Position numbers and translations under genes: made by a program. Below, piece after piece: positions 32,287 through 40,088 of a stretch of DNA of 45,444 bases (the first letter of the stretch is position 1; each line of letters opens with the position of its first letter). The notes below the pieces were generated by a model. It saw only the letters and a list, made by a program, of their open reading frames with translations. It had not been told where the DNA came from and did not search any database. Location of the stretch: NCBI GenBank assembly GCA_035690905.1, contig DASSKA010000220.1, forward strand, positions 1 to 45,444. The letters are read 5' to 3'. The DNA is from DASSKA01 sp035690905. GTDB taxonomy: Bacteria > Actinomycetota > Actinomycetes > Propionibacteriales > Nocardioidaceae.

Positions 32287-35034
32287 TCAGCCGATCAGGT
32301 CGTAGCGGTCGAAGCCGCTGCCGACGTACTGCCGCCGCCGCACGCCCTGGCCGGCGCCGGGCAGCAGCCACAGCGTCCCGTCCCTGCGCTGGCGGACGAC
32401 CACGTCGGGGTACCCGTCGCCGTCCACGTCGCCGGGCCCGAGCAGCCGGTTGTACCGGCGCGCGCCGCCAGCGATCGCGGTGCCCCCGGTGAGGCCTCCC
32501 GGCCCGTTCCCGGGGTAGAGCACCAGCTTGCGCCCGGACCGCAGGATGCTGTCCGGCGACCCGTCGGCGTTCCACAGTCCCGCGCCTACCTGGGCGTTGC
32601 CCGCGATCGCGTTGTGCGCAACGTAGCTGGGCAGGAAGCCGGTGGACCCGTCGCCGGGGTAGATGCGCATGTCCCCGCCGCGGGGCTGCCCCATCAGGTC
32701 CGGGTAGCCGTCACCGGTCATGTCGCCGACCGCGGCCAGCATCCGCACCTGGCCCCAGCCACCGGACATCCTCGCGCCCGGAGCGAGGCGACCGTGCGCC
32801 ATCCCGGCGTACAGCCACAAGACCCCCCGCGGGGACCGGGCGACCACGTCGCCGCGTCCGTCCCCGTTCCAGTCCCCGGCCTTGAGGATCAGGTTCGCGT
32901 GCTGGAAGGCGACGTGGGTGTCGACTGTCCTGGTGAGGTTCCGGCGCCCGTCGTTGGCGAACACCACCAGGTCGCCCTGCCCGGTGCGACCCACCAGGTC
33001 GTCCCAGCGACGCCCCGTGACGTTGCCGGCCACCGCCAGGTAGTCGACGTCCCGGAACCCGAGGTACGGCCCGTAGGGGTGCCCGAGACCACCGTGGCCG
33101 TCTCCGGGGAAGACGTAGAGGAGTCCGGTACGGGCGACCCGCGCCACGATGTCGGGCCGGCGGTCGTTGGTGACGTCTCCTGCTCCGGAGACCAGGTCGT
33201 AGCCTTCCCAGCTGCCCGGGAGCAGGACGGGCGTGCCGATGCTCGCCGAGCCGGTCCCGGGCACCAGCCACAGCTGCCCGCCGGCGCGGCCCACCAGGTC
33301 GGGAAGCCCGTCGCCGTTGAAGTCGCCGACGCCGGTGGTCAGGTCGTAAGCGCTCCAGTCCGGGGAGAGCAGCCGGCGGTGGGAGTACCGCCCCTTGCCG
33401 TCGCCCGGGTACAGGTAGAGGGCCTGGGTGGCGGCGTCACGGGCGACGACGTCGTTGCTGCCGTCGAGGTCCAGGTCGCCGACGCCGGTGATCTGGTCGA
33501 CCCCGGCGAACCGGGTGGTGGCCCTGGTGGGGGCGTCGAAGCCGCCGGCGCCGTTGCCCGGGTAGAGCGAGAGCCCCCCCGTCGCGGAGTCGCGGGCCAG
33601 CAGGTCCGGGAGGTGGTCGCCGTTGAGGTCCCCGGGGGCCGCGACCAGGTCGGTGCCGGCCAGCAGGGCCGGCGTGGGAGCCCCGGCCTGGTAGCCGACC
33701 TGTCCCCCGGTACGCACCTGGTAGACCTCGTGGGTGGTCGCGTCGCGCACCACGAGGTCCGGCCAGTGGCTGCCGGACAGGTTGGTGGTCTTCTGCCGGC
33801 TGGTGAACGGGACCTGGTGCGCGGCCGCGAGCCGCCGGATGGCGGGCAGCCTGCGGTAGAGGTACTTGCCGGGACACTCCGTGGGGTAGACGTCGCGGTG
33901 CCCGTCGATGGCGGGCAGATACCTGTCCTTGACCCAGACGTTCATGTCCGCGGGGTCGACGCCGTGCAGGCTCAGCTTCCAGGCGAACAGCCGGCCATAG
34001 GCACGCAGGATCGCCCGGGACGGGCGGGCCTTCTGGAAGTTGCCGATGGCGGCCATCGCGAAGGAGACGTAGTTGTAGCCGTAGGTGTGGGCACCGACGA
34101 CCGGCCGGTCGACGCCGCCGAACCGTCCCTCCCAGATCCGGCCGAAGCGGTCGACGAGGAAGTTGTAGCCGATGTCGCTCCAGCCCAGTGACTTGGTGTG
34201 GTAGGCGTAGATGCCCCGGATGATGGCGGGGACCTGGGCACGGGTGTAGTCGTTGCTGTTCACCGTGTGGTGCACGAACGCCGCGTGCACCTCGCCGTAG
34301 CTGAGCGAGGAGGGCTGGCGCATCGACTCGTCGGCGCCCCACTGCGCCCTGGAGAAGATCTTCGGCTTCGCGGTGACGAGGGCGGAGGAAGCGGTAGTGG
34401 TGTCCGCCGCCGCGAGCCGCGCGGTGTCGATCGACGGCCGCTGCCGGACCGGCGCCGTGGTGCGACCGGGGTCGATGACGGCCAGCCGCATGCCGCGGGG
34501 CGCGCGGCCGGAGGGCGTGAAGACCTCGACCTGCACCTTGTCGACGTCGCCGACGAGCATCGGCTCGGTCCCCGGTCGCGCCCCGGCAGCCTCCGGGCTG
34601 CCGGGGGTCGGGCCCTCCTGCGCGTCGTAGTCCACCTTCTGCCAGGCGCCCCAGCGGCCGTGGTCCAGGCTGCGCACCCGGACCCGGATGCCCCGTTCAC
34701 CACGCACCTGCCCCGGGTCCCAGCTCACTCCGACGGTGGCAAGGCCGGAGACCGGGACCGGCGCGCTGAGCACGGCGAGCTGCGGCCTGCCCGCCACTCG
34801 CGCCGCACCGGTACCGCCGGGCAGCGGGACCTCGCTGACGCGTGGGTCGACCGGGTGGGAGGCGACAAGAGCCGCCCCTCGAGCCTGGGACGAGGCCGCG
34901 GCCGCCGCCGGGTGGGTGGGCGAAACGATCTGGAGGTCCACCACCTCAGCCGCAGGCGCGGCCATCGCGAGCACGGCGGCACCCACTAGCGCCTGCTGGC
35001 AGGCGACGACCAACCGGCTCTTCAAGTGGGGCAT
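32287..35034 (-). CDS. Secreted N-acetylmuramoyl-L-alanine amidase (PGRP-type) with FG-GAP/VCBS repeats
   Basis: The 915-residue precursor has a signal peptide (residues 1-28, SRLVVACQQALVGAAVLAMAAPAAE). Next come a beta-rich N-terminal region (about 60-200) and a PGRP/amidase_2 domain at about 225-400. Zinc ligands are the histidine in FVHHTVNS and the His/Cys of DGHRDVYPTECPGKY. The last 500 residues are about nine FG-GAP-like blade repeats with Asp-rich loops (for example DLNGDHLPDLLARD, DFNGDGLPDLVGR, DVDGDGYPDVVVR), probably a calcium-binding beta-propeller. It cleaves the stem peptide from muramic acid, so it acts in wall turnover or lysis. ATG 35034 follows a 125-bp region with a direct repeat that looks like an MtrA box. 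It lies downstream of the galactan export genes on the same strand. Confidence 0.92.
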   Translation of the reverse strand: MPHLKSRLVVACQQALVGAAVLAMAAPAAEVVDLQIVSPTHPAAAAASSQARGAALVASHPVDPRVSEVPLPGGTGAARVAGRPQLAVLSAPVPVSGLATVGVSWDPGQVRGERGIRVRVRSLDHGRWGAWQKVDYDAQEGPTPGSPEAAGARPGTEPMLVGDVDKVQVEVFTPSGRAPRGMRLAVIDPGRTTAPVRQRPSIDTARLAAADTTTASSALVTAKPKIFSRAQWGADESMRQPSSLSYGEVHAAFVHHTVNSNDYTRAQVPAIIRGIYAYHTKSLGWSDIGYNFLVDRFGRIWEGRFGGVDRPVVGAHTYGYNYVSFAMAAIGNFQKARPSRAILRAYGRLFAWKLSLHGVDPADMNVWVKDRYLPAIDGHRDVYPTECPGKYLYRRLPAIRRLAAAHQVPFTSRQKTTNLSGSHWPDLVVRDATTHEVYQVRTGGQVGYQAGAPTPALLAGTDLVAAPGDLNGDHLPDLLARDSATGGLSLYPGNGAGGFDAPTRATTRFAGVDQITGVGDLDLDGSNDVVARDAATQALYLYPGDGKGRYSHRRLLSPDWSAYDLTTGVGDFNGDGLPDLVGRAGGQLWLVPGTGSASIGTPVLLPGSWEGYDLVSGAGDVTNDRRPDIVARVARTGLLYVFPGDGHGGLGHPYGPYLGFRDVDYLAVAGNVTGRRWDDLVGRTGQGDLVVFANDGRRNLTRTVDTHVAFQHANLILKAGDWNGDGRGDVVARSPRGVLWLYAGMAHGRLAPGARMSGGWGQVRMLAAVGDMTGDGYPDLMGQPRGGDMRIYPGDGSTGFLPSYVAHNAIAGNAQVGAGLWNADGSPDSILRSGRKLVLYPGNGPGGLTGGTAIAGGARRYNRLLGPGDVDGDGYPDVVVRQRRDGTLWLLPGAGQGVRRRQYVGSGFDRYDLIG

Positions 35035-35079
35035 GACGAGGGGCTCCAGCGCTCTCGGTAAATCACATGAGCCTCAAAT

Positions 35080-35097
35080 GTCACATCTGTCACAGCG
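35080..35097 (+). promoter_or_regulatory. Candidate MtrA-binding direct repeat GTCACATCT GTCACAGCG
   Basis: Two adjacent 9-bp repeats (35080-35088 and 35089-35097) match the GTCACAgcg-type direct repeat reported for mycobacterial MtrA; the second copy is an exact match. They lie 46-63 nt upstream of the amidase ATG. Peptidoglycan hydrolases are known MtrA targets in actinobacteria, and mtrA is encoded in this window. The site also resembles a CRP-like TGTGA repeat on the minus strand, but as a direct and not an inverted repeat. Confidence 0.55.
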
Positions 35098-35159
35098 CAG
35101 ACGCAAGCGCATCGGGTGAACTCCACGGGTGTAATTCGCCTCCCCCAGGCGTGCGCAGT

Positions 35160-35960
35160 TCAGATGTCGGCGCCGAGCCCCTCGTCCACGTCCATGCCCT
35201 CGTCCATGTCCTCGGAGCCGACTTCCTCTTCGTCGTCGTCGTCGTACTTGAGGTACTTGATCGCCTGGTCGGCGTCCCCGTCGAAGCCGAGCACGCCCTT
35301 CTCGAGGACGAGCACCCGGTCGCACATGTTGCGCACCGACGCGGCGGCGTGGCTGACGTAGACCATGGTCTGGCCGGCATCCCGGATCTCCTTCATCCGG
35401 GCCATGCACTTCTTCTTGAACGGCCGGTCACCCACCGCGAGCACCTCGTCGACCAGGAAGATGTCGGAGTCGGCGTGCACCGCGACCGCGAAGCCGAGCC
35501 TGGCGAACATGCCCGAGGAGTAGTAACCCACGGGCGTGTCGAGGAACCGGCCGATGTCGGCGAAGTCGACGATCTGGTCGAACTTCCGCTTGGTCTCGGC
35601 CTCGCTCATGCCGAGGATGGCCGCGTTCAGGTAGACGTTGTCGCGCCCGGACAGCTGGGGGTGGAAGCCGGCGCCGGTGGCGATCAGCCCCGCGATCCGG
35701 CCTCGTGTGTAGACCTTGCCGGAGTCAGGGCGCATCACGCCGGAGATCAGCTTCAGCAGGGTGCTCTTGCCCGAGCCGTTCAGCCCCATCAGCCCGACGG
35801 ACTCGCCCTGCTCGATCTTGAAGCTGACGTCGTTCACAGCCAGGAAGGAGTCGCTGAGCCGCTGGCGCCGCATGGCCGCCACGGTGATCTCCTTGATCGT
35901 GCGGTGGTAGCGCATGGTGAAGCGCTTGCTCGCGTGGTCGACGACGATGGACTCAGACAT
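35160..35960 (-). CDS. wzt: ABC transporter ATP-binding subunit for polysaccharide export (Wzt/RfbE-like)
   Basis: The 266-residue ATPase (MSESIVVDHASKRFTMRYH) has Walker A GLNGSGKST (near 58-66), the YSSGMFARLGFAVAVHADSD signature and Walker B (SDIFLVDEVLAVGD), with an H-loop in VSHAAAS. It belongs to the TagH/Wzt group that exports lipid-linked polysaccharides. It lacks the long C-terminal carbohydrate-binding domain of some Wzt proteins and instead ends in a highly acidic tail of about 25 residues (DDDDEEE, then Asp/Glu/Met/Gly). Its start overlaps the permease stop by one base (TGATG). With the GlfT2, Glf and two-domain GT genes upstream, the likely cargo is a galactofuranose polymer (compare Rv3781 and Rv3783). 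Confidence 0.93.
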   Translation of the reverse strand: MSESIVVDHASKRFTMRYHRTIKEITVAAMRRQRLSDSFLAVNDVSFKIEQGESVGLMGLNGSGKSTLLKLISGVMRPDSGKVYTRGRIAGLIATGAGFHPQLSGRDNVYLNAAILGMSEAETKRKFDQIVDFADIGRFLDTPVGYYSSGMFARLGFAVAVHADSDIFLVDEVLAVGDRPFKKKCMARMKEIRDAGQTMVYVSHAAASVRNMCDRVLVLEKGVLGFDGDADQAIKYLKYDDDDEEEVGSEDMDEGMDVDEGLGADI

Positions 35961-36862
35961 CAGAGGCGCTCCGCCAGCTTGCCCTCGAACCGGCTGAAGA
36001 CCAGCTGGCAGATGCCCAGGAAGACCAGCGCGACCGCCAGCATCAAGATGCCCCGCGCAATCAGGTGGGTCGGGAAGCTGGGGAACCCGTCGGGGTTGAA
36101 GTTCGGGACGTCCTTCACCGTGGAGGACCAGAAGCAGCGCTGGACGTTCAGCACGGCGATCGAGATCGGGTTCATCAGGTAGACCTTGTAGACCCACGTC
36201 CCGGCCAGGTGGCTGGTCGCCAGCCTGGAGAACGGGTAGATCATCGGCACCGTCCACCGGATGAACAGCGCGAACGTGGAGACGATGTTCTGGAAGTCCC
36301 GGAAGAACACGTTGCCGGCGCTGAAGATGAGCGCGAGCCCGGTGCCGAACACCGCCACGATCATGATCCCGAGGAAGCCGGCGAGCAGCCCCACCGGGTC
36401 CGGGGACCAGCCGGTGACCAGGGCTCCGGCCCACAGGATCAGCAGCTGCGGGAAGGTGTGGATCGCCGCCACCATCATCGCTGAGACCGGGAACATCTCC
36501 CGGGGCAGGGACATCTTCTGCACGATCTGCCGGTTCTGCACGATCGAGCGGGTGCCCTGGGAGAACGTCTCGGTGAAGTAGTGGACGATCACCATCCCGG
36601 AGAACAGGTGGATGGGGAAGTTCGGCACGTTCTTGTGCATGCCGAGGATGAGCCCCATCACGAAGAAGTAGACCGAGAACTGCACGGCCGGCTGCACGTA
36701 GGACCAGAGCAGGCCGAGGAACGAGCCGGAGTACCGCTGCTGAATGCCCTTGCGCACCAGCAGCCGGAGCAGGTAGCGACGCCGGAACACGTCGAGCAGA
36801 CCCGCCCGGTAGCCCGGCTGGACCAGCGGCGCGTTGACGTCCCTGGTGGAGACAACGCTCAT
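35960..36862 (-). CDS. wzm: ABC transporter permease for polysaccharide export (Wzm/RfbD-like)
   Basis: The 300-residue ABC-2-type permease has about six membrane segments: SGSFLGLLWSYVQPAVQFSVYFFVMGLIL, MVIVHYFTETF, HTFPQLLILWAGALV, LLAGFLGIMIVAVFGTGLALIF, FALFIRWTVPMIYPF and ILMLAVALVFLGICQLVF. RRYLLRLLVRKGIQQRYSGS is the typical N-terminal amphipathic lead. ATG 36862 overlaps the GlfT2 stop (ATGA), and the gene is coupled to wzt. Wzm/Wzt pairs flip a completed undecaprenyl-linked polymer to the outer face of the membrane. Confidence 0.95.
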   Translation of the reverse strand: MSVVSTRDVNAPLVQPGYRAGLLDVFRRRYLLRLLVRKGIQQRYSGSFLGLLWSYVQPAVQFSVYFFVMGLILGMHKNVPNFPIHLFSGMVIVHYFTETFSQGTRSIVQNRQIVQKMSLPREMFPVSAMMVAAIHTFPQLLILWAGALVTGWSPDPVGLLAGFLGIMIVAVFGTGLALIFSAGNVFFRDFQNIVSTFALFIRWTVPMIYPFSRLATSHLAGTWVYKVYLMNPISIAVLNVQRCFWSSTVKDVPNFNPDGFPSFPTHLIARGILMLAVALVFLGICQLVFSRFEGKLAERL

Positions 36863-38886
36863 GACGTCGCGGACTCCCGGGCCGCAGGAGCTTCCGGCGA
36901 CGGCTGCAGCGCCGTCGCCTCGAAGGTCTGTGCCCACTGCTCCGGCGACACGATCCCGGGCAGCGCCTTGCGGTAGTGCCGGGCCAGGCGCGGCCACTCC
37001 AGCCACAGCTTCTGGTGGATCTCGGCAGTGCGCCGCATCAGGTCAAGTGCGCGCGCCTGGTCGCGCCGGTGCCAGGACGCCATGGTCCCGTCGGTGGTGG
37101 ACACCACCGCGGAGTCGAACTGGGCCAGCATCCACCAGCGCGCGTCCATCGACGCGAGCCGTGCTTCCGGGTGCTTCCGGGACAGCTTCCGGGTCGGCCG
37201 GAACTGGCGCACCGCGCCGAGCCCGGCCGCCATGGCCTGTCCGAGCAGGCCGCGCGGCTCGGTCGGCTCCTTGCCGCGCTTCGGCGGCTTGTCACGCTTC
37301 ACCGGCGGGAAGGCATCGGGGTCGGCCACGGTCTGGGCGTCGTCGAACGCGGACCGCACCTTGCGCACCTCGGCCAGCTTCGTGGGCAGCTCCGCGTGCA
37401 GCTTCTCCGGCCCGGCCAGCACGTCCTCGAGGGCGCGAAGCCGCAGCTCGGCAGTGGAGTACTGCATGGCGAGGATGTGTTTGACCTGGTGGTTGAAGCT
37501 CTCCCGCACCAGCCGGCCGCCACGGGGGTACGGCGAGTGGAGCAGCGCCGCGATGGTCCGGTTGCGCTGGTGGAAGTAGGCCTGCCAGTCCAGCGCGTCG
37601 TTCTTGTCGGTCCACGGCACGTGCCAGACCGCGGCACCGGGCAGCGTGACGGTGGGGATGCCCTCCGCCTGCGCGCGCACGCCGTACTCGGAGTCGTCCC
37701 ACTTGATGAACAACGGCAGGCTGAGCCCGATGCGACGCAGCACCTCCGTGGGGATCAGGCACATGAACCAGCCGTTGAAGTCCACGTCGATGCGCCGGTG
37801 CAGCCATCGGGCGCTGCGCAGGTTCCTGCTCGCGAAGTCCCAGTCGTTGATGACGGTGCCCGGCGACTGCCACCAGAACCGCCACTTGTTGATGATCTCG
37901 CCGAAGCTGTGCAGCCGGGCCCGGGAGTACAGGCTGAACATGTGCCCGCCGACGATCGTCGGCTTGCGACACAGGTCCCCGAACGTCGCCGCGCGGACGA
38001 CGCTCTCCGGCTCGGCGACCACGTCGTCGTCCATGCACAGCACGTACGCCGAACGGCCGCCGCGCAGGGTCTCGAGCTGGGCACGCGCGTAGCCGCCGGA
38101 CCCGCCCATGTTCGCCTGCTCGATGACCCGGAGGCGGTCACCGAGCGCGGCCTCGGCCTTGGCGAAGCCGGGGTCGTCGGCCACCTTCTGGGTGCCTTGC
38201 TCCATCACGAGCACCTGGTCGAGCACCTCGGCGAGGCCGCCGTCCTCGCCGAGCTGGGTGAGCAGCTTCGCGCAGAACTCGGGGCGGTTCATGGTCGTGA
38301 TACCGACGGTCACGGTGCCGGACGCGGCCCGATCGGCCGGCACCTCGGCGGACCACAGGGCTTCCTCGAGCACCGCGTCGTCGTCCGCGGCGACCACGTC
38401 GAACCAGTACCAGCCGCCGTCGCCGAACGGCTTGAGCGGGAGGTCGAAGCCGAATGTCTGGGTGCCCTCCCCCTCGACCGCCGCGGAGTCGACCCGCTGC
38501 GAGCGGCCGTTGGCCATCGACCGGTAGACGATCACGTTCGCACCGGCGCCGGAGACCGACACGGTCAGCGTCACGTCTGCGACCACGGTCCACATCCGCC
38601 AGTAGCTGGCGGCGAAGCCGTTGAAGTAGGTGCCGAAGGAGACCCGTTCGCCGGCGTCGACGCGCAGCCTGCGGCGGTCGAGGATCGCGTCCGGGTGCAG
38701 CGACTCCCCGCTCGAGGTGGGCTGCAGCAGCAGGGCCCGGGCCACCTCTTGGTCGCGGCCGCCCGGCAACGCCTCCGGCTCCAGCTGCGCCTTGTCGCGG
38801 TCGACGTAAAGCGGCAGCACGTCGATGTCGCGGTCCGCGGGGAGCACGACCCGCTGCAGCACGCGGCGTACGGTGCCAGAACTCAT
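36859..38886 (-). CDS. glfT2: Galactofuranosyltransferase GlfT2-like
   Basis: GlfT2 builds the galactan chain by adding alternating beta-1,5 and beta-1,6 galactofuranose units from UDP-Galf. The 675-residue protein has the N-terminal beta-sandwich (about 1-190), GT-A domain (about 190-430) and C-terminal helical region of the mycobacterial enzyme. Catalytic motifs are present: DDD metal site at 286-288 (CMDDDVV), NMGGSGGYARAQ near 259, WDDSEY at 396-401 with the general base, and H422 in WHVPW. It is coupled by ATGA at both ends (glf upstream, permease downstream). It can be assigned with confidence; product chain length and linkage need the enzyme. Confidence 0.95.
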   Translation of the reverse strand: MSSGTVRRVLQRVVLPADRDIDVLPLYVDRDKAQLEPEALPGGRDQEVARALLLQPTSSGESLHPDAILDRRRLRVDAGERVSFGTYFNGFAASYWRMWTVVADVTLTVSVSGAGANVIVYRSMANGRSQRVDSAAVEGEGTQTFGFDLPLKPFGDGGWYWFDVVAADDDAVLEEALWSAEVPADRAASGTVTVGITTMNRPEFCAKLLTQLGEDGGLAEVLDQVLVMEQGTQKVADDPGFAKAEAALGDRLRVIEQANMGGSGGYARAQLETLRGGRSAYVLCMDDDVVAEPESVVRAATFGDLCRKPTIVGGHMFSLYSRARLHSFGEIINKWRFWWQSPGTVINDWDFASRNLRSARWLHRRIDVDFNGWFMCLIPTEVLRRIGLSLPLFIKWDDSEYGVRAQAEGIPTVTLPGAAVWHVPWTDKNDALDWQAYFHQRNRTIAALLHSPYPRGGRLVRESFNHQVKHILAMQYSTAELRLRALEDVLAGPEKLHAELPTKLAEVRKVRSAFDDAQTVADPDAFPPVKRDKPPKRGKEPTEPRGLLGQAMAAGLGAVRQFRPTRKLSRKHPEARLASMDARWWMLAQFDSAVVSTTDGTMASWHRRDQARALDLMRRTAEIHQKLWLEWPRLARHYRKALPGIVSPEQWAQTFEATALQPSPEAPAARESATS

Positions 38887-40058
38887 TCGAGGATCCCTCC
38901 GCTCGCCAGCTTCTCGCCTGCGGCGAAGTGTGGCTTGAGCTTGTTCTCGTACATGGTCAGTGCCGAACCGATCGCCATGTGCATGTCGAGGTACTTGTAG
39001 GTGCCCAGGCGGCCGCCGAACAGCACGTCGGGCTCGGCCTTGGCCAGGTCACGGTACCTGAGCAGCTTCGCCCGGTCGTCGGCCGTGTTGATCGGGTAGT
39101 ACGGCTCGTCCCCCTGCTTGGCGAAGCGGGAGTACTCCCGCATGATCACCGTCTTGTCGTCAGGGTAGTCCCGCTCGGGGTGGAAGTGCCGCGGTTCGAT
39201 GATGCGCGTGAAGGGGACGTGCTCGTCGGCGTAGTTCATCACCGGCGTGCCCTGGAAGTCGCCCACCTCCTTGACCTCGCGCTCGAGGTCGATGGTCCGC
39301 CAGGACAGCTCACCCTCGCAGTTCTCGAAGTAGGCGTCGACCGGGCCGGTGTACACCACCGGCACGTTGCCCAGGATGTCCCCGCGCTGGTCGAAGAAGT
39401 CGGTCTCCAGCCGCACCTCGATGTTGGGGTGGTCGGCCATCTTGCTCAGCCAGGCGGTGTACCCGTCGGCCGGGAGACCCTCGTAACGGTCGTTGAAGTA
39501 GCGGTTGTCGAAGTTGTAGCGGACCGGCAGCCGGCTGAAGATCGACGGGTCGAGCTCCTTGGGGTCGGTCTGCCACTGCTTGAGGGTGTAGCCACGGAAG
39601 AAGGCCTCGTAGAGCGGCCGGCCGACCAGGGAGATGCCCTTCTCCTCGAGGTTGCGCGCCGCCGCGCTGTCGATCTCGCCGGCCTGCTCGGCAACCATCG
39701 CGCGCGCCTCGTCCGGCGTCAGGTGCTTGCCGAAGTACTCGCAGATGGTGGCCAGGTTCACGGGCATCGGGTAGACCCGGCCCTGGAAGACCGTGAACAC
39801 CCGGTGCTGGTAGCCGGTGAACTTCGTGAACCGGTTGACGTAGCTCCACACCCGCTCGTTGGAGGTGTGGAACAGGTGCGCGCCGTACACGTGCACCTCG
39901 ATCCCGGTGTCCGGGTCCGGCTCGCTGTAGGCGTTGCCTCCGATGTGGTGGCGCCGTTCGAGGACCAGAACCTTCAGGCCGAGCTCATTGGCACAGCGTT
40001 CGGCGATCGTCAGGCCGAAGAAACCGGACCCGACGATGACGAGGTCAGCGTTCAACAC
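38883..40058 (-). CDS. glf: UDP-galactopyranose mutase
   Basis: Glf is an FAD enzyme converting UDP-galactopyranose to UDP-galactofuranose, the donor for GlfT1/GlfT2. The 391-residue protein begins with the Rossmann motif VIVGSGFFGLTIAE. It then has HHIGGNAYSE, HVYGAHLFHTSN, the mobile-loop segment FFRGYTLKQWQTDPKELDPSI and RIIEPRHFHPE, with catalytic arginines in the expected region and GRLGTYKYLDMHMAIGSAL at the end. The start is GTG 40058 or TTG 40055; AGGAG lies 2 nt from GTG but 5 nt from TTG, so TTG may be the true start. It overlaps glfT2 by 4 nt. Confidence 0.97.
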   Translation of the reverse strand: MLNADLVIVGSGFFGLTIAERCANELGLKVLVLERRHHIGGNAYSEPDPDTGIEVHVYGAHLFHTSNERVWSYVNRFTKFTGYQHRVFTVFQGRVYPMPVNLATICEYFGKHLTPDEARAMVAEQAGEIDSAAARNLEEKGISLVGRPLYEAFFRGYTLKQWQTDPKELDPSIFSRLPVRYNFDNRYFNDRYEGLPADGYTAWLSKMADHPNIEVRLETDFFDQRGDILGNVPVVYTGPVDAYFENCEGELSWRTIDLEREVKEVGDFQGTPVMNYADEHVPFTRIIEPRHFHPERDYPDDKTVIMREYSRFAKQGDEPYYPINTADDRAKLLRYRDLAKAEPDVLFGGRLGTYKYLDMHMAIGSALTMYENKLKPHFAAGEKLASGGILE

Positions 40059-40088
40059 AACTCCTGGTACGGGGGCGGCGCCTGAAGT

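Noticed and set aside
35080..35100. CRP/FNR-type palindrome upstream of the amidase
   Set aside because: The TGTGACA elements are a direct repeat with 9-bp period and not the TGTGA-N6-TCACA inverted repeat of CRP sites.
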